A stretch of DNA of 64,000 bases from Mariannaea sp. PMI_226 (taxonomy: Eukaryota > Ascomycota > Sordariomycetes > Hypocreales > Nectriaceae), in NCBI GenBank assembly GCA_024336345.1, contig JANFOG010000008.1:2294001-2358000 (forward strand), in the 5' to 3' direction. The notes beneath the pieces were generated by a model. That model was not told the origin of the DNA, made no database searches, and saw nothing but the letters and a program-made list of their open reading frames with translations. The translations under genes and the position numbers were made by a program. Positions 1-12,273 of the stretch are shown here, piece after piece; position 1 is the first letter of the stretch; each line of letters opens with the position of its first letter.

Positions 1-2691
1 ATAATAAATTAGTTTTTAACTTATTATTATTATAAATAATAAATCTATATTAATTTTTAATAATATTAAATATTATTTTATTAATTTATTTTAAATAGAT
101 TTTAATAATAAGAAGTTCTTAAAGCTTTTTTATTATTAATATTAATATTTTAATATCTTTAATATTAATAAAAGAATTGCCTTTATATTATAGCTAAATA
201 AGGATTATTAGCTTTATATATTTATATATCTAAAGGCTTTTAATAATTTTATTAGCTTTATTTATATTATTAGAATTTAATTTATATATATTAATAATAA
301 CTTAAAAAATAAAAAGCTTATAAATAAGTAATATATATAGCTTATTAATAGCCTCTTAACTTATAGAGTAAAAAAATGCTTTTATTTATATAGCTTTATA
401 GCTTTCTTAATAAAAAAGACTTTCTATTTTTTAGACCTGAGAATAAATAAATGTATTTATAATAATAATAATAAGGTTTTAATATTTATTTTAATTTAAG
501 CCTAAAGCTTTAATTAAATATATTATTATATTTTATATAAGTTTTTAATTTTATTTTAAAATAACTTATTAATCTCTTTAATAAGAAAATTATTAATTAT
601 TATATTATTTACTTTAAGATTATAGCCTAAATTTATCTCTTTTTCTATTAATAATAATATTATTAATAGTCTAGTAATTATAATTATTATATATAATATT
701 TTAATATTTATTATAGTTAATACTCTAGCGTTAGGGTTGTGAAATTAGTTTGTAGTTTGTAGTTTTAGTTTAGTAACTATATTTGTAGTTTAGTTTTAGT
801 CACTATATTTAGAAACTATATATAGTTTTTAATAACTAAAAACTACAGCTTGTAGTTTTAGTCAGTATATAAATTGACTAAAACTATACCTTAATTATTA
901 AAACTACAAATGTAATAACTAATTCACAACCCTGCCTAGTGTCTAATGCCTCTAGCTTTAATATTATTATTTATATTAATCTTTTATAAAATATATTATT
1001 TAAAATAATAAGGGAAGGTTATATAATAGCTAATTTAAAAAAAATAAGAAATTATTAAAAAATAATAAAAAAAGATTAAAGAAAATAAAAAATAAAGAAA
1101 ATTATTAATATATATAAAATATTATTAATATATAATAAAGATTATATATAAATAAGAAAAGTTATATTTAAATATTATAATATAATAAAAAAGGAATTAA
1201 GAATTATAAATAGAGTTTTAGGATTTTATATATTTATTTATATTTTATTAAGGTATATATTTATTATATTAGTAATTTTACTTTTAATTATTTATTAAAT
1301 AGCTAGATAGTAATTTATATTTATTTTAATTATTTTATATCTTTTTATAAATAACTATTTAAAATCTTAATATTATAATTACACTCCTTAATATATTAAC
1401 TTCTTTTTACTTTAGTAATTCTTTACTTTAGATTTTAAATTAATTTATTTTTTATTAATTATATTTAATTCCTTTATATTATTATTTATTTAATAATAGG
1501 TTTTTTATTTTAAATTTTAAATTAGGTTTATTAATATTAAAACAAATTTATATCTTTTAATTTAATTATTATTTTCTATTTTATAGCCTTTTTATCTTAT
1601 TATATATTTAATTTATAAATATCTTTCTTTTTTTAATTTTTAATATTTAATTATTTTTTAATTTTATATATATTTTTATTAGCCTTTATTTAAATAGGTC
1701 CTAGTAGCTTAAAGATCTATTTAAATAGATCTATATTTAATATAATAAATAATTAAGTAATTAATATTATATTATATATTTATTAATTTATAAATAATTT
1801 TAGTTTATATATTAATAATATAATCTATTTAATAATCTTAAATAGTCTTATTCTTTATTAAGACTATTTTTAAGGTAGGTTTTTTAATAAGTTATAGCCT
1901 TTATATAGATAAAAGTAGACTTAATTATTTAATTTAAAAATATATTATTTATACTTTTATTATATTATCTTTATATTTTTATAATTATAAATCTAATATA
2001 TATTTTGCTTTTATTATATATAATCTTTATATAATATTTAGGGCATTTTAATTTATTTTTTAATTTTTAATTAATATATTTAAAATATCCTTTAGTTTAA
2101 AGTCTATTAAAAATTTATTTAGTCATCTTTTAATTAATATATTTAAAATATTATTTAAATAATATTAAAGAGCTAATAAAATTATATCTTATAATATATT
2201 TAATATTAATATATAATACTAAATTATAATTTTTATAATCTAATTTTTTCTTTTATTAATACTATCTATCTAAAGGTTATATATAATATTTATATTAAAT
2301 TTTATTTTAAGAAAAGTAAAGATATTTTTCTATATTTTTAATATAAATTTTAGATTTTTATTATTAATAATCTTTATAAATATTCTTTAATTATAAAAAA
2401 GGAGATTTTTTAATAATAGTTTTACTTATTTTTTTATATTATATTTAATATAGCCTAAGATTAATATTATCTTCTTTATTTATTTATAAATTATTATTTA
2501 TAAATAATTAAAATTTATCTATTTATTCTTAAGTTTTTAAAATAATTTCTTTATTAATATTATTAATATTATAAGAATAAAATCTATAGTAATTATATAA
2601 TAAGGTATTAATAATAATAGGATTAGCTAAGCTTTTTTAAGCTTTAATTATTTATTTATTAAGTTTTTAAGATAAATTTAATAGAATTTTA
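1..2691. repeat. Decayed A+T-rich retroelement-like backbone (copy A)
   Basis: Very A+T-rich sequence with no usable reading frame on either strand. Most of it can be followed base by base in a second copy at about 14200-16690 in the same orientation. The two differ mainly by C/T and G/A changes, as expected for RIP. The copy starts before the window and is interrupted at 732-934 and 2692-7054 by hAT-type insertions. The second copy lies between direct repeats near 12.7 and 22.3 kb, so both are probably internal parts of an LTR retrotransposon family. I could not identify a reverse transcriptase or integrase motif. Confidence 0.5.
732..934. mobile_element. hAT-type MITE, 203 bp
   Basis: Starts with tagggttgtgaaattagt and ends with aactaattcacaaccctg, so it has inverted ends of the same kind as the full hAT element at 2692-7054. 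The interior is made of short gtagttt / aaactac repeats and codes for nothing. The 8 bp before it (tctagcgt) and after it (cctagtgt) match at 6 of 8 positions, and both differences are C/T. This is best read as an 8-bp target duplication mutated by RIP after insertion. It sits inside copy A: the second copy of the backbone has no such insert. Confidence 0.8.
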
Positions 2692-2861
2692 TAGGGTTGT
2701 GAATTAGTTACTACAAGTGTAGTTTGTAGTTTTAGTCATTAGGCTGATTAAAACTATAATGTAGTTAGTAAAAACTACAATTGTAGTTTATAGTTTAGTT
2801 TTAGTTACTAAAGTGTAGTTTGTAGTAACTACACTTTCCTAATTAGGAAAGTATTTAAATA

Positions 2862-2945
2862 AGCTATATATATATATATATATATAAATTAGCTATATAT
2901 ATATAAATTAGCTATATATATATAAATTAGCTATATATATTTACA
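2862..2945. repeat. (TA)n and 17-bp tandem repeat
   Basis: Alternating TA followed by about four units of aattagctatatatata just inside the left terminal block of hAT#1. It does not code. Confidence 0.8.
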
Positions 2946-3875
2946 ATTTTAATATTAACTAAAATAAAATAAGAAAATATAAAAAGAAAAATAAATATAT
3001 ATAATTTAATATTAACCTTATTCTTCTAATTTATCTTCTGAAAATAACTCTTGCTCTAATATATCTAAATTACTAAAATTCCAACTTTTTACTAAAATAA
3101 GCTGCCTAACTACTTCTGAGGAAAGTCTATTTCTAGATTTAGTAATTATATTATTACTAATAGAAAATATACTTTCAATAGCGCCAGAAGTAGCCGGAAT
3201 AGCTAAATACCGCCTAGCTAATATACTTAATATAGGAAATCTAATCTTATTAGTTTCCTAATATTTTAAGATATTAGTCTAAATAAAATTAATTAGTATA
3301 TATATTTAATAGAAGGATTAATATAAATAGATATATATATATATATTATAAAGGGATTAAATATAATATATATATATAATATTATATATAAACTGACCTT
3401 TGCTGGTAAAGGATTTTCATTAAAATATAAATCATATTCCTCTTCGGGAATAATATTCCCTATATATAGCTCTTTTTCAGAATTAGAGCTAGAGCTATTT
3501 TTAGAAATAGGATTATAATATTCCTCATTTAATTCATCAAAAGATGAATTCAATAAGGGATTTATATTATCCTCTTTTTCTAATTTAACTCTATATTTAA
3601 TATTAGCATTTATATTATATATAATATAAATATAAAAACATACCTATTAAACTCTACTTTAAATAAATCAATTATATCATTATCTATATTTAAATAATGA
3701 TACAATATACGCCCTGATTTAAAATGTATTAATTTAAACCTAGGGTCTAAAATAATACTAAATAATAAGGGCTTATATTTTCCTAAATTTAGATATTCTA
3801 ATTTTTTAGAAAAATATTTTTCTAATTTATCTAAGCCTTTAGAAATAGCATTAGAATAAATTAAATATAGCTAAT

Positions 3876-4100
3876 AATAATTAGTAAATATAAATAGAAA
3901 ATATAAATAGAAAATGGAAATAGGAAATAGAAATAGGAAACAGAAATTAATAATATAAATAGGAAATATAAAAAGGAAATAGAAATAATGAATAGGCATA
4001 GGAAATATAAAGAGAAAAGAGAAATAGAAAATATTAATAGGAAATATAAATTAATAATATAAATAGAAAATAAAAATGAAAATAAAAAATAAAAATATAT
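3876..4100. repeat. Imperfect 12-15 bp tandem repeats in a transposase intron
   Basis: Runs of aatagaaatag / aggaaatataaat-type units fill what should be an intron between the ninth and eighth coding blocks of the hAT#1 transposase. The same intron is repeat-filled in hAT#2 (11106-11345) on the opposite strand, so the repeat belongs to the element rather than to the insertion site. Confidence 0.7.
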
Positions 4101-5429
4101 ATAACTTATATTATTATTATTTAACTTTAAATTAAAGTCTTCTTTTAAGTTTTCAAGCTTATTATATATTTAATATATATATAATAAGCTTTTAGGTAAA
4201 GTTATATAAACCTGACCTTGAAGCTTAATTGAAGGCTTTAAAAATACCTTAAATATAGATTTAAGCTCTCTTAATACTAGCCAATCATTAGAGCTAAAAG
4301 CTATATTTTTTAAATCTTTATTTGAGGTATTATTTATTATATAATTAATTGGCAATTGTAATTCGATTGCTGTATTAATTATATAATAAGTTGAATTCCA
4401 GCGAGTAGAATTATCTATAATTAAAATATTAGTATATATATAATAATTTAAATATTAAATATATATATATATAAATATATATTATCTTACCTAAAGGAAT
4501 TGTTTTTTTATTTAAATTAGAAGGTAATAAACCTTCCTTTTTATATTTTTCAATTCCCTCTTCTAAAAGCTGTTTATTTTCATTAGTATATTTAATTAGA
4601 CTTATTAGTCTTCTTAGTCTTATTATAATAGCTAAAATATATTAGCTATTTTAAGTTAAAATATATATATAAATAAATATATAAATAAATATATAAATAA
4701 GAGGAAAACTTACTATTAGAGGTATTTATTTCTTCTTTTTCTTCATTAGTATTATCTAAAGATATAGTATTATTTATATAATTAGATAATTCTAATTCAG
4801 AAGAATTAGTAGATAAAAATTCCTTTAATATATCTTGGGCAACAATATTCAATATATGACTAATACATCGAATATCATTAATAAATTCCCTATTAAAGGT
4901 TTTTTTATAAATATCTTTATAAGTGTTTATAAAGCGATTATTATTAGCTGCATTATCTCTAGTAATACTAAATAAATAAATTAGCTTAAAATTTAAATAT
5001 AATAATATATATATATATATATACATACCTAAAGATAGTTTTAGTATTTAAATTAGGATATATTAATAAGGAATTTAAAAATTCCCTATATATATATAAA
5101 CCAATATGACTTTCGTTTAATTCATTAAAGCCTATATTAAATATTAATTAATATAATATAAATATATAAATGAAAAAAGACTTACCAATTAGCTTATATT
5201 CTAATTTAAAATCAGAATTTATATAAGCTAATATTATACCTAAATAGGCATTTTAATTATTTGCAGTCTAAATATTAAAAGCTAAGGAAAATGACCCTAG
5301 TGTTTTAATATTTTCAAAAAGCTCTGAATTTAGCTTTATTAAGCAATCTTCATAAGTAGATTGTAAGATAGTTTTAATCTTCCATCTATTTATAATAGGC
5401 ATTTTCCTATGTTATATTAGTTAATATTA

Positions 5430-5574
5430 TATATATAATAAATAGAAATAAAGAAATAAAGATATATATATATAGATAAATAAAAATAAAGAAATAAATA
5501 TAAATATAAATATAAATATAAATATAAATAAAGAAATAAATATAAATATAAATATAAATATAAATATAACTTAC
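5430..5574. repeat. AAATAT tandem repeat in a transposase intron
   Basis: Six-base aatata(a) units and gaaataaa variants lie between the exons ending near 5577 and starting near 5410 of hAT#1. The corresponding intron of hAT#2 is the 8937-9180 repeat. Confidence 0.7.
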
Positions 5575-6427
5575 CTATTAAAATAGCTTAATAAATTTTG
5601 AAAAGATGTTGAATTTAATATTCGAAAAGAGAGATTATTTTCTATAAGAAAATAAAGGATTTTATTTAAAGCCTCATCTTCTTCAAATATTAGATCGTCT
5701 TCTCTAGTCCTTTTATTTCGAATATTTAAATTAAAAAAATCCAATCTATTAGGACTAGAGAGGAATTGACTTTCTATATATAGTTAGTAATTAATTAAAT
5801 ATATATATATATATATAGCTTACTTCTTTTTTTAGTCTTTTTAGTTGCTTTATTATATGCAATATTAGGATGTTTTGTTAAATAATGCCGTTAATAATTA
5901 GAAGATTGAAATCGTTTAACTTTAATTATAGCAGAATAATTACAACTAAAATAATGTTAGTATATATAAATATATAAAGGAAATAAAAATATATAAAGGA
6001 AATATATATATATATAAACATACCTAGTGCAATTAAGTTGCATTTCCCTATCTTTATTTAAAATAATAGGTAATAAAACTCGAGTAAATAAACCCTCTTT
6101 AAATATATAGACTTTAGAGTCTTTATCCTCTTCGAGTTTAAAGTCTTCCCTATTATAGTCTAATTCCAATGAATTAGATATAATAGAGGAAGAAGGGGCT
6201 TGAGAGCTAGAAGCTAATTCGTTAACTTCTATAATAGAAGGGGTTTCAATATTATTAGAATAACATTCCTCTTCATTAGAGGATTCATAATAGGTGCTTG
6301 AGGGCATTTTAAATCATATATATATATATATATAATATAATAAATTAATTAATAAAGAAAAGAGATTATTAAAAAGAGATTTCTATAGGATATATATATA
6401 TTCTTCTTTATATGCGTTATTTAGTTA

Positions 6428-6600
6428 TATGCGTTTTTTATTTATTTTGCCTATTTATTTATTTTGCCTATTTTCTCTATTTTGCCTATTTCCTCTATAT
6501 TGCCTATTTCCTCTATATTGCCTATTTACCTTATTTTGCCTATTTATTTTATTTTATCTATTTTATATATTTTCTTTATTTCTCTTAATTTATAAAAATA
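6428..6600. repeat. 12-18 bp tandem repeats upstream of the transposase start
   Basis: Units of the type tattttgcctatttcctcta are repeated about nine times between the transposase start (6307) and the right terminal block of hAT#1. An open frame across them encodes only a low-complexity Leu/Phe/Cys pattern and is not a gene. Confidence 0.7.
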
Positions 6601-7342
6601 TTATAATTAATATATATATTTATATAAAATGAAATAGATATATAGAAAATTAAATAAATAAATATATAGAGAATTAAATAAATAGAAATATAAAGAATGA
6701 AATAAATAAATAAATATTAAATTAAATAAATAAATATATAAAGAGTTAAGTAAATATATATATATATATATATAATGAAATAAATATATATATAATATAA
6801 ATTAAATAAAGAAAATAATTTATAATTTCCTAATTAGGAAGGTGTAGTTACTAAAACTAAACTACAAACTACAGACTGTAGTTTTTAGTAACTAAAAACT
6901 ATATGTAGTTTTTAAATATATTGACTAAAACTACATAGTGTAGTTTGTAGTTACTAAAAACTACATGTAGTTTCTAAATATAGTGACTAAAACTAAACTA
7001 CATTTGTAGTTACTAAACTAGAACTACAAACTACAAACTAATTTCACAACCCTGGAATTTTACTTAGGGTTATGAATTAGTTACTATAAGTGTAGTCATT
7101 AGTCACTTTATTATAGTTATAGTTAGTAAATATAGTGACTAAAATTATACTAACTTAACTATAGACTTTAATTATAGTTTGTAGTTTAGTCATTAAGCTG
7201 ACTAAAACTACACTAAATTAACTATATACTATAGCTATAGTTAGTAGTTTAGTTTAAGTTACTATACTATAGTTTATAGTAACTACAGCTTCCTAATTAG
7301 GAAATCTTTAAATACTATATATATATCATTTTATATATATTT

Positions 7343-7735
7343 ATTATTTTCTAATTTAAATTAATTAAGTTATTTAAATTTATTTCCTTATTTAGATTTA
7401 TTTATCTCTTTCTATTATATTTCTTTTTAACCTTATTTACTTATTTCCTATTATTTTTTAATTTAAGTTAATTAACTTAATTAAATACATTTCCCTATTT
7501 AAGCTTATTTATCTATTTTTTATTATTATTTAATTTAAGTTAATTAAGCTAATTAAATAGATTTCCCATTTTAAGCTTATTTATCAATTTCCTATTATTT
7601 TCTAATTTAAGATAATTAATTTAATTAAATATCTTTATTTATTTAAGCTTATTTACTTATTTCTTGTTATTTGCCTTTTTAACTTTATTTACCTATTTCC
7701 TATTATTTTCTAATTTAAGCTAATTAAATTAATCC
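7343..7735. repeat. About five 75-100 bp tandem repeats
   Basis: The phrase tattattttctaatttaagctaatta, followed by ttaaat..tttcc..tttaagcttatttat, returns about every 75-100 bp. It lies between the left terminal block and the transposase of hAT#2. It has no coding content. Confidence 0.75.
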
Positions 7736-7844
7736 TATTATTTTTATTTTTAAGCTTATATATTTAATAAATATTATATATTTTATATAATATAAAATAA
7801 GTAAATTAAAAAACAATATATATATATAATTTATAAATAAAATA

Positions 7845-8112
7845 GAAAATAATATATATATAATAAATAGGTAAATAAGACTAAATAGGCAATTAATATT
7901 AAATAAGTAAATAAGATTAAATAAGTAAAATAGAAAATAACGTATATATAAGAAATAGGCAAATAATATTAAATAGGTAAATAAGATCAAATAAGTAAAA
8001 TAGAAAATAATATATATATAAAAAATAGGCATATAATATTAAATAGGCAAATAAGATAAAATAGGCAAATAAGACTAAATAAGCAAAATAGAAAATAATG
8101 CATATATAAGAA
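7845..8112. repeat. About three 75-95 bp tandem repeats
   Basis: Units containing aataggcaaataatattaaataggtaaataagat and taagtaaaatagaaaataa, followed by tatatataagaaatagg, are repeated about three times upstream of the hAT#2 transposase. A long open frame on the minus strand here is a low-complexity artefact. Confidence 0.7.
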
Positions 8113-8936
8113 ATAAATAAATAAAGAATATTATATCTATATAAGCTTAAATATTTCCTTTTAAAATTACTTTATTATTTTTATTATTTATTATATATTA
8201 TTATATATTATATTTATTATAAAATGGTATCTAGCACCTATAATGAGTCTTCTAATAAAGAGGAATATTATTTTAATAATATTTAACCTTCTATTATTAA
8301 AGTTACTAAATCTATTTCTAGCTCCCAAGCTGCCTCTTCCTCTATTATATCTAATTCATATGATATAAATTATTATAATAGGGAAAGCTTCTAATTAGAG
8401 GAAAATAAAGACTCTAAAGCTTATATTTTTAAAGAGAATTTATTTACCCACAGTTTATTACCTATTATTTAGAATAAGGAAAGAGAAATGTAAATTAAAT
8501 ATATAAGGTATATTAGTATTTTTATTATATATATTAAATCATTTCTAGCTTTAATTATATAACTATTGCTAAAGTTAGAAGGTTTTTAATATCTAACTTT
8601 TAATAGTATTATTAATTTAAATATTTTAATATTGCTTATAATAAAGAAGTAGAAAAAACTAAAAAAAGGGGTAAGCTATTTATATATATATATATATTTA
8701 TTTATTTATTTAATTACTAACTTTATTTAGAATCCGAATTTCTCTCTAGTCCTAATAGGTCGGACTTTTTTAATTTAAATATTTAAAATAAAAGGACTAG
8801 AGAAAAGATACAGTTTTTGAAGAAGAGGCTTTAAATAAAATTCTATATTTTCTTATAGAAAATAACCTCTCTTTTTAAATATTAAATTCATCTTCTTTTT
8901 AAAATCTATTAAGCTATTTTAATAAGTAAGTTATAT

Positions 8937-9180
8937 TTATGCCTTTATATATATATATATTTATGCCTTTATATATATATATATATTTATTCCTTTATAT
9001 ATATATATATTTATTCCTTTATATATATATATATTTATTCTTTTATATATATATATTTATTCCTTTATATATATATATATATTTATTCTTTTATATATAT
9101 ATATATATTTATTCCTTTATATGTATATATATATATATTCCATTCCTATATATATATTTATATATATATATTTATTTCTT
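8937..9180. repeat. About 22-24 bp tandem repeats
   Basis: About nine units of tttattcctttatatatatatata, filling an intron position of the hAT#2 transposase. The plus-strand open frame over it (Tyr/Ile/Leu only) is an artefact of the repeat. Confidence 0.8.
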
Positions 9181-10348
9181 TATATTTATTATATATATAA
9201 TATTAACTTATATAATATAGGAAAATGCCTATTATAAATAGATGGAAGATTAAAACTATCTTATAATCTACCTATAAAGATAGCTTAATAAAGCTAAATT
9301 TAGAGCTTTTAGAAAATATTAAAACACTAGGGTTATTTTCCTTAGCTTTTAATATTAAGACTGTAAATAATCAAAATGCTTATTTAGGCATTATATTAGC
9401 TTATATAAATCCTAATTTTAAATTAGAATATAAGCTAATTAGTAAGTTAATATTCTTATTATTATATTTATTTTAAATATATATTAATAATTAAATAGGA
9501 TTTAATAAATTAACTGAAAGTGATATTAGAATATATATATATAGGGAATTTTTAAATTCCTTATTAATATATCCTAATTTAACTATTTAAAATATCTTTA
9601 GGTATATATATATATATATATTTATATATATAATTTTTACGCTAATTTATTTATTTAGTATTACTAGGGATAATACAGCCAATAATAATCGCTTTATAAA
9701 TACATATAAAGATATTTATAAAAGAACCTTTAATAGGGAATTTATAAATGATATTTAATGTATTAGTTATATATTGAATATCATTGCCTTAGATATATTA
9801 AAGGAATTTTTATTTATTAATTTGTCTAAATTAGAATTATCTAATTATATATATAATACTATATCTTTAGATAATATTAATCCTTAAGAAGAAATAATAA
9901 ATACCTCAATTAGTAAGTTATATATATATATATATATATTAATAAATAAAAATATACTAATTATCTTTAGCAATTATTATAAGATTGAGACAACTAGTAA
10001 GTTTAATTAAATATACTTATAAAAATAAACAGCTTTTAGAAGAGGGAATTGAAAAATATAAAAAAGAAGGTTTATTAGCTTCTAATTTTAATAAAAAAAC
10101 AATCCCTTTAGGTAAATATTATATTATTTTATATCATTATTATATATATACTAATTATATTATTTATAGATAATTCTACTCGCTGGAATTCCACTTATTA
10201 TATAATTAATATAGTAATTAAGCTAAAATTGCTAATTAATTATATAATAAATAATATATAAAATAAAGATTTAAAAAATATAGCTTTTAGCTCTAATGAT
10301 TAGCTAGTATTAAAAGAGCTTAAGTCTATATTTAAGGTATTTTTAAAG

Positions 10349-10971
10349 TAGGGTTGTGAAATTAGTTTGTAGTTTGTAGTTTTAGTTTAGTAATTACATT
10401 TGTAGTTTAGTTTTAGTCACTATATTTAGAAACCATATATAGTTTTTAGTAACTAAAAACTACAGCTTGTAGTTTTAGTTAGCCTATTTAAAAACTATAT
10501 ATAATTTGTAATTACTAAAAACTATAAATATAGTAACTATAAAAACTATATATTAAATTATATATATATATATAATAATATATATAAATTTAAATATATA
10601 AATATATATATATATTTTTATATTAATATAATATATATATTTAATAATATATATATATATTATTATTATATATATAGTTATTTATATATATTATTTACTA
10701 TTTTAGGTTAAAATACTTAATATTTTAATTTTAATTTATTATTACTAAAATAGGGAATTTAATTTCCTATTTACTATTTTTGTAGTTTTTGTAGTTACTA
10801 AAGTATAGTTTTTAATAACTACATTATAGTTTTAGTCAGCCTAGTGACTAAATTACAAACTATACTTATAGTTTATAGTTTAATTAGTGTAGTTTTAGTC
10901 AGTATATAAATTGACTAAAACTACACCTTAGTTACTAAAACTACAAGTGTAGTAACTAATTCACAACCCTG
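10349..10971. mobile_element. hAT-type MITE, 623 bp, nested in hAT#2
   Basis: Ends tagggttgtgaaattagt and aactaattcacaaccctg. The 8 bp on both sides are identical (ttttaaag at 10341-10348 and 10972-10979), and removing the insert and one duplicate joins the split transposase exon. The interior has terminal gtagtt repeats and a (TA)-rich centre, with no coding. A related 626-bp element lies at 24134-24759 with its centre in the opposite orientation. Confidence 0.9.
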
Positions 10972-11105
10972 TTTTAAAGCCTTTAATTAAGGTTTAAGGT
11001 CAGGTTTATATAACCTTACCTAAAAGCTTATTATATATAAATTAAATATATAATAAGCTAGAAAAATTAAAAGAAGACTTGAATTTAAAGTTAAATAAAA
11101 ATAAT

Positions 11106-11345
11106 ATAAATTATATATATTTCTATTTTTATTTCTATTTTCTATTTTTATTTCCTATTTATATTTTCTATTTATATTTTCCATTTATATTATCTATTTT
11201 TATTTTCTATTTATATTTTCTATTTATATTTTCTATTTATATTTCCTATTTATATTATCTACTTCTATTTTCTATTTTTATTTTCTATTTCTATATTCTA
11301 TTTATATTCCCTATTTATATTCCCTATTTATATTTTTTATTTCTA
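11106..11345. repeat. 12-15 bp tandem repeats (ttctatttatatt type)
   Basis: About eighteen imperfect units of tattttctatttatattt fill a transposase intron of hAT#2. The open frame over it is not a gene. Confidence 0.75.
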
Positions 11346-11867
11346 TTTTCCTTTTATATTTACTAATTAATATTAGTTATATTTAATTTATTCTAATGCT
11401 ATTTCTAAAGGCTTAGATAAATTAGAAAAATATTTTCCTAAAAAATTAGAATATCTAAATTTAGGAAAATATAAGCCCTTATTATTTAGTATTATATTAG
11501 ACCCTAGGTTTAAATTAATACATTTTAAATCAGGGGGCATATTATATTATTATTTAAATATAGATAATGATATAATTGATTTATTTAAACTAGAGTTTAA
11601 TAGGTATGTTTTTATATTTATATTATATATATAATATAATTGCTAATATTAAATATAGGGTTAAATTAGAAAAAGAGGATAATATAAATCCCTTATTAAA
11701 TTTATCATTTGATAAATTAAATGAGGAATATTATAATCCTACTTCTAAAAATAGCTCTAGCTCTAATTCTGAAAAAGACCTATATATAGGAAATATTATT
11801 CCCAAAGAGGAATATAATTTATATTTTAATGAAAATCCTTTACTAGCAAAGGTAAGTTTATATATAA

Positions 11868-12005
11868 TATACTATAATATATATATATATAGTTAAATAA
11901 TATATATATATAGTTAAATAATATATATATATAGTTAAATAATATATATATATAGTTAAATAATATATATATATAGTTAAATAATATATATATATATATA
12001 TATAT
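11868..12005. repeat. 22-bp tandem repeat, about six units
   Basis: Units of atatatatatagttaaata are repeated in the last intron of the hAT#2 transposase, directly before the misplaced terminal block at 12008-12273. Confidence 0.8.
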
Positions 12006-12007
12006 AA

Positions 12008-12273
12008 TTAAATATAATATTATTTCCTAATTGGGAAGCTGTAGTTACTACAAACTACAGTGTAGTAACTTAAACTAAACTACAGACTACAAACTGTAGT
12101 TTAAAGTGACTACTAACTACATGTAGTTAGTTAATATAATGACTTAAACTACAGCCTGTAGTCTGTAGTATAGTTAAAACTACATGTAGTTTTTAAATAT
12201 ATTAACTTAACCTAAACTATAGCTGTAGTTACTAAACTTAAACTACAAACTTCAAACTACAATCACAACCCTG
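12008..12273. mobile_element. Partial hAT/MITE right end inside hAT#2
   Basis: Begins with attatttcctaattgggaag, carries about 230 bp of gtagtt/aactac repeats and ends caatcacaaccctg, a right terminus of the hAT family. No left terminus and no 8-bp duplication is visible. Its first 65 bp are nearly identical to 12600-12665 in the same orientation, so it may be a remnant of a duplication or of a nested insert that lost its left part. Confidence 0.6.

Larger units (their letters stand above)
3018..6307 (-). pseudogene. hAT transposase of hAT#1, many exons, damaged
   Basis: Read on the minus strand, about eleven exons can be followed, separated by very A+T-rich introns with GT/AG ends. Exon 1 starts at 6307 (MPSSTYYESS). 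A BED-type finger with a terminal HYLTKH follows near 5820-5950. Others lie near 5577-5775, 5185-5410, 5027-5133, 4710-4975 (RDNAANN motif of the hAT catalytic core), 4495-4640, 4130-4420, 3645-3870 and 3395-3590. The last, about 3018-3290, holds the C-terminal dimerisation region (PATSGAIESIFSISNN) and ends at a TAA at 3018. The finger exon contains an in-frame TAA where CAA (Gln) is expected, and one more stop lies in the 5185-5410 exon, so the copy is probably inactive. Exon ends are approximate. Confidence 0.75.
2692..7054 (-). mobile_element. Complete hAT DNA transposon (hAT#1)
   Basis: About 4.36 kb. The left end reads tagggttgtgaattagtt, the right end aactaatttcacaaccctg. The 8 bp on each side are identical (gaatttta at 2684-2691 and 7055-7062), the target-duplication length of the hAT superfamily. 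Both ends carry 150-230 bp of short gtagtt/aactac repeats, and each subterminal block is closed by a palindrome around ttcctaattaggaa (2833-2852 and 6827-6840). The interior encodes a hAT transposase on the minus strand. It is inserted in retroelement copy A. This is the best preserved autonomous-type element of the family in the window. Confidence 0.9.

Noticed and set aside
8939..9220. Plus-strand frame of 93 codons of Tyr/Ile/Leu/Phe
   Set aside because: Translation of a tatata-rich tandem repeat inside a transposase intron. The same holds for frames at 6429-6632, 7724-8032 and 11079-11366.
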